Made by a program: the position numbers and the translations under genes. Below are positions 1 to 8,197 of a stretch of DNA of 32,169 nt, one piece after another (positions within the stretch are counted from its first letter, which is position 1; each line of letters opens with the position of its first letter). The notes below the pieces were generated by a model, which did no database searches, had not been told where the DNA came from, and saw only the letters and a program-made list of their open reading frames with translations. The stretch is from Porticoccus sp963925605 (GTDB lineage Bacteria; Pseudomonadota; Gammaproteobacteria; Pseudomonadales; Porticoccaceae): positions 1-32,169 of the forward strand of contig CAWURY010000019.1 in the NCBI GenBank assembly GCA_963925605.1, in the 5' to 3' direction.

Positions 1-105
1 ATTAAAATTCTTAGGGGCATAATACTTAGCCATATGCGTATTCCAAGCACGCATAATTGGCAAACGCGCATCTATCCAGTCACGCAATGATACTAACGCT
101 TTCAT
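1..105 (-). CDS. petB: Cytochrome b of the bc1 complex, N-terminal fragment
   Basis: Only the first 35 codons are in the window; the gene runs off the left edge. The product starts MKALVSLRDWIDARLPIMRA and continues with WNTHMAKYYAPKNFN, the typical amphipathic N-terminus of proteobacterial cytochrome b just before its first membrane helix. Its ATG (105-103) overlaps the TAA stop of petA in a TAATG arrangement, so translation is probably coupled. Cytochrome b carries the two b hemes and the quinol oxidation and reduction sites of the inner-membrane bc1 complex. The haem-ligand histidines are outside the window. Confidence 0.9.
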   Translation of the reverse strand, partial: MKALVSLRDWIDARLPIMRAWNTHMAKYYAPKNFN

Positions 106-707
106 TAGCTAGTCTCCTGATCTACACCAATGACTACCACACTATCGGTTTCATAAGAATGTGGAGGGACATCTAAATTAGTGGGCGCAGGAACACCTGC
201 AAATACTCGTCCAGCAAGATCAAATTTTGAACCATGACATGGGCAGAAAAATCCTCCGTACCAGCCATCTCCGCCCAGATCTTGGGCACCAACATCTGGA
301 CGAAACATGGGTGCGCAACCTAGATGAGTACACAGCCCCACAACAATTAAATACTCTTCCTTGCCTTCAATGGAGCGATGTACCCCATTAACATAACTTG
401 GTTGTTTTGAGTTAAGCGACAAGGGGTCCCTAAAGACATCGTCATGGCCACTCAAGGCAGCAATTGTTTCAGGCGTGCGACGAACAACATAGACTGGCTT
501 TCCTCTCCACTCGAATGTAACCATCTGCCCTGGTTCTATTTTAGAAATATTTACTTTAACTGGCGCACCCGCAGCTTTTGCTTTAGCACTCGGGCTCCAT
601 GAGCCGACAAAAGGAATAGCCGCAGCGGCCGCACCCGCAGCACCCACAACACAAGTAGCATTTGTCAGGAACCGGCGGCGTCCGTGATTAATACCGTCAT
701 CAGTCAT
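105..707 (-). CDS. petA: Ubiquinol-cytochrome c reductase, Rieske iron-sulfur subunit
   Basis: 200 residues, normal for a bacterial Rieske subunit. It takes one electron from quinol in the bc1 complex and passes it to cytochrome c1. A twin-arginine signal-anchor (GRRRFL near residues 9-14, then an Ala/Gly-rich hydrophobic stretch to about 35) fits Tat export of a folded cluster protein. The two cluster-binding loops are CTHLGC (126-131) and CPCHGS (155-160), giving Cys126/His128 and Cys155/His158 as ligands and Cys131/Cys157 as the disulfide pair. The ATG is preceded by AGGAG at 714-718 with a 6-nt spacer. petB follows directly, so this is the first gene of a pet operon. Confidence 0.97.
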   Translation of the reverse strand: MTDDGINHGRRRFLTNATCVVGAAGAAAAAIPFVGSWSPSAKAKAAGAPVKVNISKIEPGQMVTFEWRGKPVYVVRRTPETIAALSGHDDVFRDPLSLNSKQPSYVNGVHRSIEGKEEYLIVVGLCTHLGCAPMFRPDVGAQDLGGDGWYGGFFCPCHGSKFDLAGRVFAGVPAPTNLDVPPHSYETDSVVVIGVDQETS

Positions 708-762
708 GGCGCTCTCCTAGCAACTAAAATTGGCAATATTTTATGTATCAAAATTGATGAGA

Positions 763-791
763 ATAGTACTGAAAAATAAGGGTTTTTACAA
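763..791 (-). promoter_or_regulatory. Candidate sigma-70 promoter of petA
   Basis: On the minus strand TTGTAA (791-786) and TACTAT (768-763) are separated by 17 bp, about 55 bp upstream of the petA ATG and downstream of the rpsI terminator. The -35 is good; the -10 matches four of six consensus bases. Seen by eye only. Confidence 0.4.
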
Positions 792-887
792 GGAAATAGC
801 AAAGAACAATTCATTTTTATGAGAGAAAAATAAAAACTTGATAATTTCTAATAACATCCCATCTTAACAGTGAGTTTATAAAGCCCA

Positions 888-928
888 GTTCATTAAAAAA
901 CTCGCAAATTGCGAGTTTTTTAATGAAC
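888..928 (-). terminator. Rho-independent terminator of rplM-rpsI
   Basis: A perfect 18-bp inverted repeat (888-905 with 911-928) with a 5-nt loop begins 12 nt after the rpsI stop. The inner part is GC-containing (CTCGC/GCGAG) and flanked by A6 and T6 tracts, so it would work as an intrinsic terminator in either direction. It separates ribosomal-protein transcription from petA. Confidence 0.85.
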
Positions 929-940
929 AAAGAATCTGTA

Positions 941-1333
941 TTAACGCTTAGAAAATTGTGGTCGTTTCCGCGCTTTATGCAATCCAACCTTTTTACGTTC
1001 AACTTGACGAGCATCACGCGTTAGAAAACCGGCCTTGCGAAGCTGGCTGCGCAAACCCTCATCATACTGCAATAATGCACGAGCAATTCCATGACGAATA
1101 GCACCAGCTTGACCAAAACTACCTCCGCCAGCTACAGTTATATTCAAATCGAATTTCTTGATGCAATCAACTAGCTCTAAAGGCTGACGAACGATCATCC
1201 TAGCAACCTCTCTACCAAAATATTGGTCTAAAGTTCGACTGTTCACCGTGATGCTACCGCCGCCGCTTGCTAGAAATACTCTAGCAGATGAGGTTTTTCG
1301 GCGGCCTGTACCGTAATATTGAGAATCTGCCAT
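941..1333 (-). CDS. rpsI: 30S ribosomal protein uS9 (S9)
   Basis: 130 residues, the same length as the E. coli protein. It binds the 3' major (head) domain of 16S rRNA, and its C-terminal tail reaches the P-site tRNA. The N-terminus reads YYGTGRRKTSSARVFL and the protein ends in the basic tail KARKRPQFSKR, both hallmarks of S9. It follows rplM after 13 bp in the conserved L13-S9 operon and ends at a strong terminator. Confidence 0.98.
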   Translation of the reverse strand: MADSQYYGTGRRKTSSARVFLASGGGSITVNSRTLDQYFGREVARMIVRQPLELVDCIKKFDLNITVAGGGSFGQAGAIRHGIARALLQYDEGLRSQLRKAGFLTRDARQVERKKVGLHKARKRPQFSKR

Positions 1334-1346
1334 AACTAAATTTCCG

Positions 1347-1775
1347 TTAAATATTTAAATCTTGGGGCTGTTGAGCACTATGTGGGTGCGCCTGACCAGC
1401 ATATACTTTTAATTTTTTAAACATAACTCGACCTAATGGACCCTTTGGCAGCATGCCTTTAACTGCGCTTTGGATGGTACGTTCAGGTGCTTTTTCAATC
1501 AACTTTTCGAAACTTATTGACTTCAAACCACCAGGATAACCGGTATGGCTATGATAAATTTTATCTTTTGCTTTATTGCCAGTGACCTGGACTTTTTCTG
1601 CATTAATGACAACTATATAATCCCCAGTATCAACATGAGGGGTATATTCTGGCTTATGTTTTCCACGTAGTCGTGAGGCAATTACTGTCGCCATTCGACC
1701 CAGGGTCTTATCTGCTGCATCAACAATGTACCAGTCATGTTGGACTGTCTCGGCTTTCGCGCTGTATGTTTTCAT
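1347..1775 (-). CDS. rplM: 50S ribosomal protein uL13 (L13)
   Basis: 142 residues, matching E. coli L13. It is an early-assembling 23S rRNA-binding protein. Recognisable segments are WYIVDAADKTLGRMATVIAS near the N-terminus, HVDTGDYIVVINAEK in the middle and the MLPKGPLGR loop. It is the first gene of the L13-S9 operon, with a sigma-70 promoter 50-80 bp upstream of its ATG. In E. coli this operon is autoregulated by L13; I did not identify an operator structure in the roughly 43-nt leader predicted here. Confidence 0.98.
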   Translation of the reverse strand: MKTYSAKAETVQHDWYIVDAADKTLGRMATVIASRLRGKHKPEYTPHVDTGDYIVVINAEKVQVTGNKAKDKIYHSHTGYPGGLKSISFEKLIEKAPERTIQSAVKGMLPKGPLGRVMFKKLKVYAGQAHPHSAQQPQDLNI

Positions 1776-1824
1776 CTAACTCTGCCTAACTAAAATTTGG
1801 TGTGGCTATTACAAAGGAGCGCGC

Positions 1825-1853
1825 ATTTTACAGAGCAGTCATGGTCATTTCAA
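1825..1853 (-). promoter_or_regulatory. Sigma-70 promoter of rplM-rpsI
   Basis: On the minus strand TTGAAA (1853-1848), a 17-bp spacer and TAAAAT (1830-1825), each 5/6 to consensus. The start point would be near 1818, giving a leader of roughly 43 nt. It lies in the 165-bp gap between zapE and rplM, so the ribosomal operon has its own strong promoter. Confidence 0.65.
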
Positions 1854-1940
1854 GGAGATTCTGCATCTAATAGATAATAATTAGCTCACTTAAGTCATTC
1901 AGGCTGAAAAGCTAGCAATTTCCTCGACGCTAAATATAGA

Positions 1941-3068
1941 TTAAGGTCGATGAGGTCTAGCTAGATAATCATAAGATTGCATTTCCAGGAGACGACTCGT
2001 AGTACGTCGAAATTCAAAGTTAAGTGCACCATCTTCATATAACAACATCAAGCTTACCTCGGCTGATAAAACAAGCTTTATGCTACGATCATAAAATTCA
2101 TCGACCAAATTAATAAAACGTCTTGCTTGATCTTCATTTTTTTTCCCCATAATGGGGACATTAGAAACTAAAATAGCGTGGAAATCTCGGGATAGTTCAA
2201 TATAGTCATTTTGGCTACGAGGAGTGTTGCAAATAACATTAAAATCAAACCAAACCACCTCTTTACCTAAACGACGGCATTGGATTTGACGATTCTCAAC
2301 TTCCAGCTTTCCATCTACTATAACTTCGCTCAATAATGGGCAAAATACCTCAAAAGCCTCCATTAAAACCCTGTCGGCAGCAGGGCCTAGCGGAAAATGA
2401 TAAAGTTCCGCTTGCTCTAAGCTACGCAAGCGATAATCTAACCCATTGTCAACATTAATGATGCTCGTATTCTGCTTTAGTAGCTCAATAGCAGGAAGAA
2501 AACGCTGTCGTTGCAGTCCATTCAAATAAAGTTCATCTGGCTCAACATTAGATGTAGCAACTAAAGTTACCTGTCTAGCAAACAGTAGTTCAAAAAGTTT
2601 GCCTAAAAGCATTGCATCTGCAATGTCAGATACAAAAAACTCATCAAAACATATCACGCGAGCTTCGTCAGCAATATTATCAGCAACTATATCTAGTGGA
2701 TTTTTCTTTCCCTTAAGCAACTTGAGATCCATATGAACCCTTCGCATAAAACGATGAAAGTGGACTCTCATTTTCATCTCAAAAGGAAGACTATCAAAAA
2801 AACTATCCATCAGGTAGGTTTTACCTCGCCCCACCCCTCCCCAAAAATACAGACCCTGAATTGGGCCTGTATCACAAGGGAATGCAAGCTGTTTGCATAA
2901 CTTTGCAAACAGTCCTTTTTTGGAGCGCACAAGTTCATCCTCTATCAGTCGCCCATAAAGCGACTGCAGTAAATCTACTGCAACCTCCTGGGCTGGGTCA
3001 TAATTAAATCCATCTTGCTGAAGGTCTAATAAATATCGCTGTTTCGGTGAAGGTAATATAATGTGCAT
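1941..3068 (-). CDS. zapE: Cell division protein ZapE (AFG1-like ATPase)
   Basis: 375 residues, the family length. ZapE is a cytoplasmic P-loop ATPase that acts on FtsZ at the constricting septum in E. coli; it belongs to the AFG1/LACE1 family. The Walker A motif GGVGRGKT is at 77-84, followed by the family segment YLMDSFF, then HFHRFM (103-108) and Walker B VICFDEF (138-144). ATSNVEPDELY further on is the sensor region. It is divergent from zapG and upstream of rplM on the same strand, the usual gammaproteobacterial order. No strong ribosome-binding site is visible before its ATG. Confidence 0.95.
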   Translation of the reverse strand: MHIILPSPKQRYLLDLQQDGFNYDPAQEVAVDLLQSLYGRLIEDELVRSKKGLFAKLCKQLAFPCDTGPIQGLYFWGGVGRGKTYLMDSFFDSLPFEMKMRVHFHRFMRRVHMDLKLLKGKKNPLDIVADNIADEARVICFDEFFVSDIADAMLLGKLFELLFARQVTLVATSNVEPDELYLNGLQRQRFLPAIELLKQNTSIINVDNGLDYRLRSLEQAELYHFPLGPAADRVLMEAFEVFCPLLSEVIVDGKLEVENRQIQCRRLGKEVVWFDFNVICNTPRSQNDYIELSRDFHAILVSNVPIMGKKNEDQARRFINLVDEFYDRSIKLVLSAEVSLMLLYEDGALNFEFRRTTSRLLEMQSYDYLARPHRP

Positions 3069-3156
3069 ATACTCATGTATGGATTAACTACAAATAATTT
3101 CTATTGAGCGTAAACTCTAACGAGGCCTAGCAAAATAGGCAACGAGAACTCATACA

Positions 3157-3186
3157 TTGACAAAGAAAAACTTATCCGTATATGTT
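3157..3186 (+). promoter_or_regulatory. Candidate sigma-70 promoter of zapG-degS (distal)
   Basis: A consensus TTGACA (3157-3162) is followed by an 18-bp spacer and TATGTT (3181-3186). If used, it gives a leader of about 120 nt that contains the whole inverted repeat at 3263-3313. A second, weaker candidate is TTGTAG (3238-3243), 18 bp, TAAGAT (3262-3267). Confidence 0.35.
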
Positions 3187-3262
3187 TAGCATAAAAAAAC
3201 AAACCATTAAAAATATCACCCAAGACACCCTACATCTTTGTAGACTACAGCTATTTAAGGAT

Positions 3263-3313
3263 AAGATATGATCATGGCACTCAATTCAATAAACTTTACG
3301 GAGATCATATCTT
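3263..3313 (+). repeat. 11-bp inverted repeat enclosing the zapG start
   Basis: AAGATATGATC (3263-3273) is perfectly complementary to GATCATATCTT (3303-3313), separated by 29 nt. The second arm covers the last base of the GGAG ribosome-binding site and the first two bases of the TTG start codon. In RNA it would hide the start; in DNA it could be an operator overlapping the proximal -10. Function not known. Confidence 0.6.
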
Positions 3314-3833
3314 GCTGACTTCGACTTTATTTGTAAATTTATTATTCTTAGGCGCAGGGATTGTCGCTGGCTTCTTTTTAGCGAAAGCTCTTCGTCCTAC
3401 CCAAAAAGAAAGCAAAAATCAAAAAGCACTTGCAATTCAGCTGGCAGAAGCTCAAGACGATCTCAGTAATTATCAACAAGAAGTAGCTGCGCATTTTCGC
3501 AAAACATCTGAGGTTGTATCAGACCTATCCAAAAGCTACAAAAGTGTACTTGAAAACTTTGCTAGCGCAGCTCTTTATTTAACTACTGCTGATATCAGTC
3601 GTCAAATCATAAATTCTACATTTGACACGGACAAAACTGTGGACCTGGTCTCAAAAAATAATTTAAAGCCACCGAAAGATTATGCTCCAAAGGCTCCAGA
3701 GGGAGTTTTAAGCGAAGAATATGGCCTAAAAGAATACAGGTTTTTGACAAATACTCAGCATGCCTCATCAAATAGCGAGGCACATTTTACTTTAGAAGAA
3801 GACGATGATGATCCAACTTTAAATATCAGTTGA
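3312..3833 (+). CDS. zapG: Cell division/envelope protein ZapG (YhcB, DUF1043)
   Basis: 173 residues with one N-terminal membrane helix (about 5-25, LFVNLLFLGAGIVAGFFLA) and a cytoplasmic part that is helical at first. The conserved DUF1043 segment YQQEVAAHFRKTSEVVSDL, followed by SKSYKSVLENFA, is clear. The C-terminus is acidic (EEDDDDP). YhcB/ZapG links cell division and envelope synthesis in E. coli. The start is TTG at 3312, chosen because GGAG at 3300-3303 sits 8 nt upstream and translation then begins directly at the membrane helix. An inverted repeat covers the start. degS follows on the same strand after 89 bp. Confidence 0.85.
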   Translation: MLTSTLFVNLLFLGAGIVAGFFLAKALRPTQKESKNQKALAIQLAEAQDDLSNYQQEVAAHFRKTSEVVSDLSKSYKSVLENFASAALYLTTADISRQIINSTFDTDKTVDLVSKNNLKPPKDYAPKAPEGVLSEEYGLKEYRFLTNTQHASSNSEAHFTLEEDDDDPTLNIS

Positions 3834-3922
3834 CTAATTTTGATCATACCTATTATGCAAAAATAACTCAAAAACTTAGTTTTGTGGCACCACAACTACT
3901 ATCAGAACGAAGGGAGCTCTCC

Positions 3923-5056
3923 GTGAAAAAAATTTATCACCTATTTAACTATTTTTTTTTCTGGCCAACCATCTCCGGGTTTTTTTTTGCTGGTCTTGTC
4001 TTTATATTTTTTCCCCAATGGATTAATGGCCAACAAGAACTTATACCTACACTCACACCAAAGCAAGCTGAAGTCGACTCATATAGCGCAGCGGTGCAAA
4101 AAGCTTCTCCGTCTGTAGTGAGTATTTATACGCAGAAAAAATTATCCTCTGACAGCCATTTATCTACTGATCCGTTTTTTCAGCAACTCTACAATAAGAG
4201 TCGGCTGCCACAACAGCAAAGAATGAAATCCTCGTTAGGCTCAGGTGTTCTGATGACCACTGACGGTTATGTTTTAACAAATCATCATGTTGTGGACGGT
4301 GCGGATCAGATCCTTCTTCAATTGCAAGATGGAAGAGAAGCGACTGTAACGGTAATAGGAAAAGATCTAGAAGTTGATCTTGCGGTACTAAAAATCAACC
4401 TAGACAATCTTACCCCAATGAAACTAGCTGATACCGATAAAATACAAGTCGGGGATATAGTGCTTGCCATTGGCAATCCTTTTGGCGTGGGTCAATCTGT
4501 ATCTCAGGGAATTATCAGCGCAACCCATAGAAAAGGACTGGGCTTAAATGTCTTTGAAAACTTCATTCAAACAGATGCTTCAATCAACCCAGGTAATTCA
4601 GGTGGTGCTTTGATTGACACACAAGGTAATCTTGTCGGCATTAATTCTGCGATACTAGATCATACCGGATATGCAACAGGTATAAGTTTCGCTATACCCG
4701 CCAACACCGCTTTTGAAATATTAGAAGACATCATCAAGCACGGAAGGGTCATCAGGGGGTGGCTAGGAGTAGAGGCCAGCCAGCTAATGCCGCGGGCAGC
4801 AAAGCAACTTGCTCTTGATCCGCCATCAGGTTTAGTTATTACAGATGTCTACCCAGATACTCCAGCATTTTTTTCTGGATTGCTGCCTGGTGATGTAATT
4901 GTCCGTATAAACGATAGCTGGGCAACTGACAACGACAGAAGCATGAACATAATTGCCAACCTGTCCCCGGGGGACTTGGTGAAACTTGATGTGCTGAGAA
5001 ACGGAAAGAGGAAAATTATAAATGCAATAGCAGGCACTCGACCAACAACTAACTAG
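3923..5056 (+). CDS. degS: Periplasmic site-1 serine protease DegS/AlgW
   Basis: 377 residues from the GTG at 3923, chosen because AGGGAG (3911-3916) lies 6 nt upstream; the open frame extends back to 3830 but without a ribosome-binding site. DegS-type proteases sense misfolded outer-membrane proteins through a PDZ domain and cut the anti-sigma factor RseA/MucA, releasing sigma-E. A Phe-rich membrane anchor spans about 8-30. The trypsin-like triad is His122 (TNHHVVDG), Asp152 (VDLAVLKI) and Ser226 (NPGNSGGAL). One PDZ domain follows from about 275 to the end. Two T9 tracts lie in the anchor codons. It is convergent with hisC after 36 bp. Confidence 0.95.
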   Translation: MKKIYHLFNYFFFWPTISGFFFAGLVFIFFPQWINGQQELIPTLTPKQAEVDSYSAAVQKASPSVVSIYTQKKLSSDSHLSTDPFFQQLYNKSRLPQQQRMKSSLGSGVLMTTDGYVLTNHHVVDGADQILLQLQDGREATVTVIGKDLEVDLAVLKINLDNLTPMKLADTDKIQVGDIVLAIGNPFGVGQSVSQGIISATHRKGLGLNVFENFIQTDASINPGNSGGALIDTQGNLVGINSAILDHTGYATGISFAIPANTAFEILEDIIKHGRVIRGWLGVEASQLMPRAAKQLALDPPSGLVITDVYPDTPAFFSGLLPGDVIVRINDSWATDNDRSMNIIANLSPGDLVKLDVLRNGKRKIINAIAGTRPTTN

Positions 5057-5092
5057 TTACTTGTTGCTCTTTAAGCAATCATTAATCGATTT

Positions 5093-6160
5093 TTACTCAT
5101 TGAGTAGCGTCTTCATTACGCTTAAAAGATATTCATTTTGCTCAGGCAAACCAATTGAAATTCTGAGATACTGCTTCAATCTAGGCTCGTCAAAATGACG
5201 AACCAACACACCTTTTTCTCTGAGACATTTCAGCAACTCAACAGCATTTTTCTTATTGTGGGTCACAAACAAAAAATTAGCTGCAGATGGCACAATAGAA
5301 AATCCTAAGCCAGCTAAAGCTACCGTCAATATTTCTCTAGATTCAATAACTTTCTGGCAAGTTTTTTCAAAATACGCATTATCATGAAATGCAGCTACGC
5401 CCCCCGCAATTGCTAAACGATCTATAGGGTAAGAATTAAAACTATTTTTTATTCGATTTAAAGCAACTATTAAAGATAGGCTTCCTACCGCAAACCCCAC
5501 TCTTAATCCTGCTAAAGAGCGCGACTTAGATAAAGACTGTGTAACCAGCAAATTTGGATACAAGGCAACCAAAGTGATAGCGCTTTGTCCACCAAAATCT
5601 ATATAAGCCTCATCTACGACCACAACTGAATCTTTATTACCCTTTAGTAAGGTCTCAATAGCTGATAATGATAATAATCGACCTGTAGGCGCATTAGGGT
5701 TAGGAAAAATTATACCCCCATTGGGCTTCTGATAGTCACTGATACTGATAGATAGATCTTCTGTTAACGAAACTAATTCGTAAGGCACTTGATACAAACA
5801 GCAATAAACCCGATAAAAACTATAAGTAACATCAGGAAACAAAATTGGGGTCTGCTGTTTAAAGAATGCATGGAAAATATGCGCCAAAACTTCATCCGAA
5901 CCATTGCCCACAAATACCTGTTCAGTCGCAATATTGAACGTATCGGCGATTGCTTTCTTTAAAATTTCTGCACTGGAGTCAGGGTACAGGCGAAGCTGTC
6001 CATCTAACTCAGAAATAATAGCATCTCGCACTTTTGGTGATGGAGGGTAAGGGTTTTCGTTCGTGTTCAACTTAAGTAAATTCATATTTTTTGGCTGTTC
6101 GCCGGGAACATAAGGCCTCAGCTTATCTACAATGTCACCCCAATACTTATTATTTTCCAT
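5093..6160 (-). CDS. hisC: Histidinol-phosphate aminotransferase
   Basis: 355 residues from the ATG at 6160, close to the E. coli length. It is a PLP-dependent class II aminotransferase converting imidazole-acetol phosphate and glutamate to histidinol phosphate. Visible motifs are RPYVPGEQPK near the start, KLNTNENPYPPSP, IFPNPNAPTGR, VVVDEAYIDF (the PLP-contacting Asp and Tyr) and SLSKSRSLAGLRVGFA, whose Lys in SLSKS binds PLP. The frame is open back to a TTG at 6199, but that start has no ribosome-binding site and the ATG matches the family N-terminus. It is the last of three his genes in the mlaC-ibaG-murA-hisGDC unit. Confidence 0.95.
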   Translation of the reverse strand: MENNKYWGDIVDKLRPYVPGEQPKNMNLLKLNTNENPYPPSPKVRDAIISELDGQLRLYPDSSAEILKKAIADTFNIATEQVFVGNGSDEVLAHIFHAFFKQQTPILFPDVTYSFYRVYCCLYQVPYELVSLTEDLSISISDYQKPNGGIIFPNPNAPTGRLLSLSAIETLLKGNKDSVVVVDEAYIDFGGQSAITLVALYPNLLVTQSLSKSRSLAGLRVGFAVGSLSLIVALNRIKNSFNSYPIDRLAIAGGVAAFHDNAYFEKTCQKVIESREILTVALAGLGFSIVPSAANFLFVTHNKKNAVELLKCLREKGVLVRHFDEPRLKQYLRISIGLPEQNEYLLSVMKTLLNE

Positions 6161-6212
6161 CTTGCAGTTGTCGCTCTCGATTGTAGCTTTTATAGTCAAA
6201 AGTCTAATCTAT

Positions 6213-7526
6213 CTATTTCTTAATACGATACTCAGCAGCCCGGGCATGGGCTGTCAGTGACTCGCCTCTTGCTATAACAGAAGCTCTTTTACCAAGACTT
6301 GAAGCACTATTTTCATTGCACATGATCACTGAAGAGCGCTTCTGAAAGTCGTATACTCCTAGGGGTGAAGAAAATCTTGCAGTAGAGGACGTTGGCAGTA
6401 CGTGATTGGGGCCAGCACAATAATCGCCCAAAGCCTCTGATGTAAAGCGACCCATAAAAATAGCACCTGCATTTCGAATTCTAGGAAGTAATTTTTCTGG
6501 ATTAGCAACCGACAGCTCCAAATGCTCAGGAGCAATCCGGTTAATCAGCCCCACAGCCTCATCAAGGCTCTCAACCAAAATAAAAGCGCCGCGGCTTTCT
6601 AAGGAAGCCTTAATAATTGCAGCACGCTCCATAGTAGGAAGCAATTTTTCTATGCTAACTTTTACTCGCATCAAAAAATTAGCATCGTTACTAACCAGAA
6701 TTGCTTGCGCACTCTCATCATGCTCGGCCTGAGAAAAAAGGTCCATGGCAATCCAATCTGGATCGGTTGTACCGTCACATATCACTAAAATTTCCGATGG
6801 TCCAGCCACCATATCCAGTCCGACATGCCCAAAAACCATGCGTTTGGCTGTAGCCACATAAATATTCCCCGGCCCAACAATTTTATCTACCTTGTGAATT
6901 TTTTTTGTACCATAAGCCAAAGCACCGATCGCCTGAGCTCCACCCAAGGTAAAGATTTGATCAACTCCGGCAATGGCGGCGGCGGCAAGGACCAGCGGGT
7001 TTAACTGACCTTTTGGGGCAGGAACCGTCATAATGATTTCACTTACACCGGCTATTTTTGCAGGCAATGCATTCATTAAGACTGAAGAGGGGTAACTTGC
7101 TTTACCTCCTGGAACGTAAATTCCCACCCTGTCAAGGGGGGTAATTTTCTGGCCTAACAGGGTTCCATCTGCATCATTATAACTCCAGGATTCTAATTTT
7201 TGATGCTGGTGATAATCGAGAATTCGCTTAGAGGCAAACGTTAGCGCCTCTCTCTCAATATCCTTAATGCTATCAAGTGCTTCCTTCATCTCTTCGCGAG
7301 AAATAAACAGTTCCTCAATATCAGAAATGTCTCTACCATCAAACTCCCTAGTGTATTTTATGAGGGCATCGTCTCCTCTTCGCCGAATATCTATCAATAT
7401 ATCGCTAACTAGTTGGTCAACTTTCAGGGTGGAGTCGCTTTCCCACTCCAGCAACCGATCAAGCTGTAAATCAAAATTGACACTATCTGATGACAGTTGC
7501 TTGATATGGATCAACTCTGGCAGCAT
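6213..7526 (-). CDS. hisD: Histidinol dehydrogenase
   Basis: 437 residues, E. coli HisD being 434. It performs the last two steps of histidine synthesis, histidinol to histidine with two NAD, using a zinc site. Conserved segments include GIYVPGGKASYPSSVLMNA, VDKIVGPGNIYVATAKR, GPSEILVICD, LFSQAEHDESAQAILV (the Gln and His of QAEHD are catalytic-site residues) and APEHLEL with the conserved histidine. The ATG lies 3 bp after the hisG stop, with a TAGG ribosome-binding site overlapping the end of hisG, which indicates coupled translation. Confidence 0.97.
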   Translation of the reverse strand: MLPELIHIKQLSSDSVNFDLQLDRLLEWESDSTLKVDQLVSDILIDIRRRGDDALIKYTREFDGRDISDIEELFISREEMKEALDSIKDIEREALTFASKRILDYHQHQKLESWSYNDADGTLLGQKITPLDRVGIYVPGGKASYPSSVLMNALPAKIAGVSEIIMTVPAPKGQLNPLVLAAAAIAGVDQIFTLGGAQAIGALAYGTKKIHKVDKIVGPGNIYVATAKRMVFGHVGLDMVAGPSEILVICDGTTDPDWIAMDLFSQAEHDESAQAILVSNDANFLMRVKVSIEKLLPTMERAAIIKASLESRGAFILVESLDEAVGLINRIAPEHLELSVANPEKLLPRIRNAGAIFMGRFTSEALGDYCAGPNHVLPTSSTARFSSPLGVYDFQKRSSVIMCNENSASSLGKRASVIARGESLTAHARAAEYRIKK

Positions 7527-7529
7527 ATC

Positions 7530-8153
7530 TTAACCTACCGCCTGCTGAAGGCTATCTACTATTCTTTGAATACCTAAATATTTCATTTTCATCGCAGCTT
7601 TGTTTGCAACAAGTCTAGCGCTAATATCAAAAATTTTATCCCTAGACTCCAACCCATTTGCTTTAAGCGTGTCTCCAGTATCTACGACATCTACAATCTC
7701 ATCTGATAACGCCATAATTGGTGCTAGCTCCATTGCGCCATAGAGCTTTATTATATCCACTTGACGTCCGCGTTCAGCGTAGAATTGACGGGCAATATTG
7801 ACATATTTGGTAGCAACTCTAATACGTCCTGTTTTGGGCGGAACACCAATAACCCCTGCCGTCATTAATCGACATCGTGCAATATTCAAATCTAATGGCT
7901 CATATAAACCTTCAGATCCATGCTCAAGCAAGACATCTTTTCCTACCACGCCGATATCAGCTGCTCCAAATCTGACATAAGTGGGGACATCAGAGCTGCG
8001 TAATATCAATAAACGCAAACCTTTGATATTTGTATCAAATATCAATTTTCGACTCGTGTTAATTTCCTCAGCAGGTTTAATTCCTACTTTGGCCAATAAG
8101 GGCAGGGTTTCCTTCAGTATGCGCCCCTTGGTTAGGGCAATTGTTATTTCCAT
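7530..8153 (-). CDS. hisG: ATP phosphoribosyltransferase, short form
   Basis: 207 residues. It catalyses the first committed step of histidine synthesis, ATP plus PRPP to phosphoribosyl-ATP. The sequence ITIALTKGRILKETLPLL, the RSSDVPTYV segment and the PRPP-binding loop VDVVDTGDTLKANGL place it in the HisG family. It ends at about 207, so it lacks the C-terminal regulatory domain of the long form. Short HisG works as a complex with HisZ, a histidyl-tRNA synthetase-like subunit that supplies feedback control; hisZ is not in this window. It follows murA by 44 bp. Confidence 0.96.
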   Translation of the reverse strand: MEITIALTKGRILKETLPLLAKVGIKPAEEINTSRKLIFDTNIKGLRLLILRSSDVPTYVRFGAADIGVVGKDVLLEHGSEGLYEPLDLNIARCRLMTAGVIGVPPKTGRIRVATKYVNIARQFYAERGRQVDIIKLYGAMELAPIMALSDEIVDVVDTGDTLKANGLESRDKIFDISARLVANKAAMKMKYLGIQRIVDSLQQAVG

Positions 8154-8197
8154 ACCTTCTGATCTCTAATGTAGTCCTATGAATGCTTTTAGTAAGT

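Noticed and set aside
817..1017. 66-codon minus-strand frame overlapping the 3' end of rpsI and the terminator
   Set aside because: It runs through the rpsI terminator hairpin and overlaps a ribosomal protein gene in another frame; no supporting signal.
5057..5092. Terminator between degS and hisC (TTGCT/AGCAA at 5064-5078)
   Set aside because: Only a 5-bp AT-rich stem with no adjacent T run; too weak to call.
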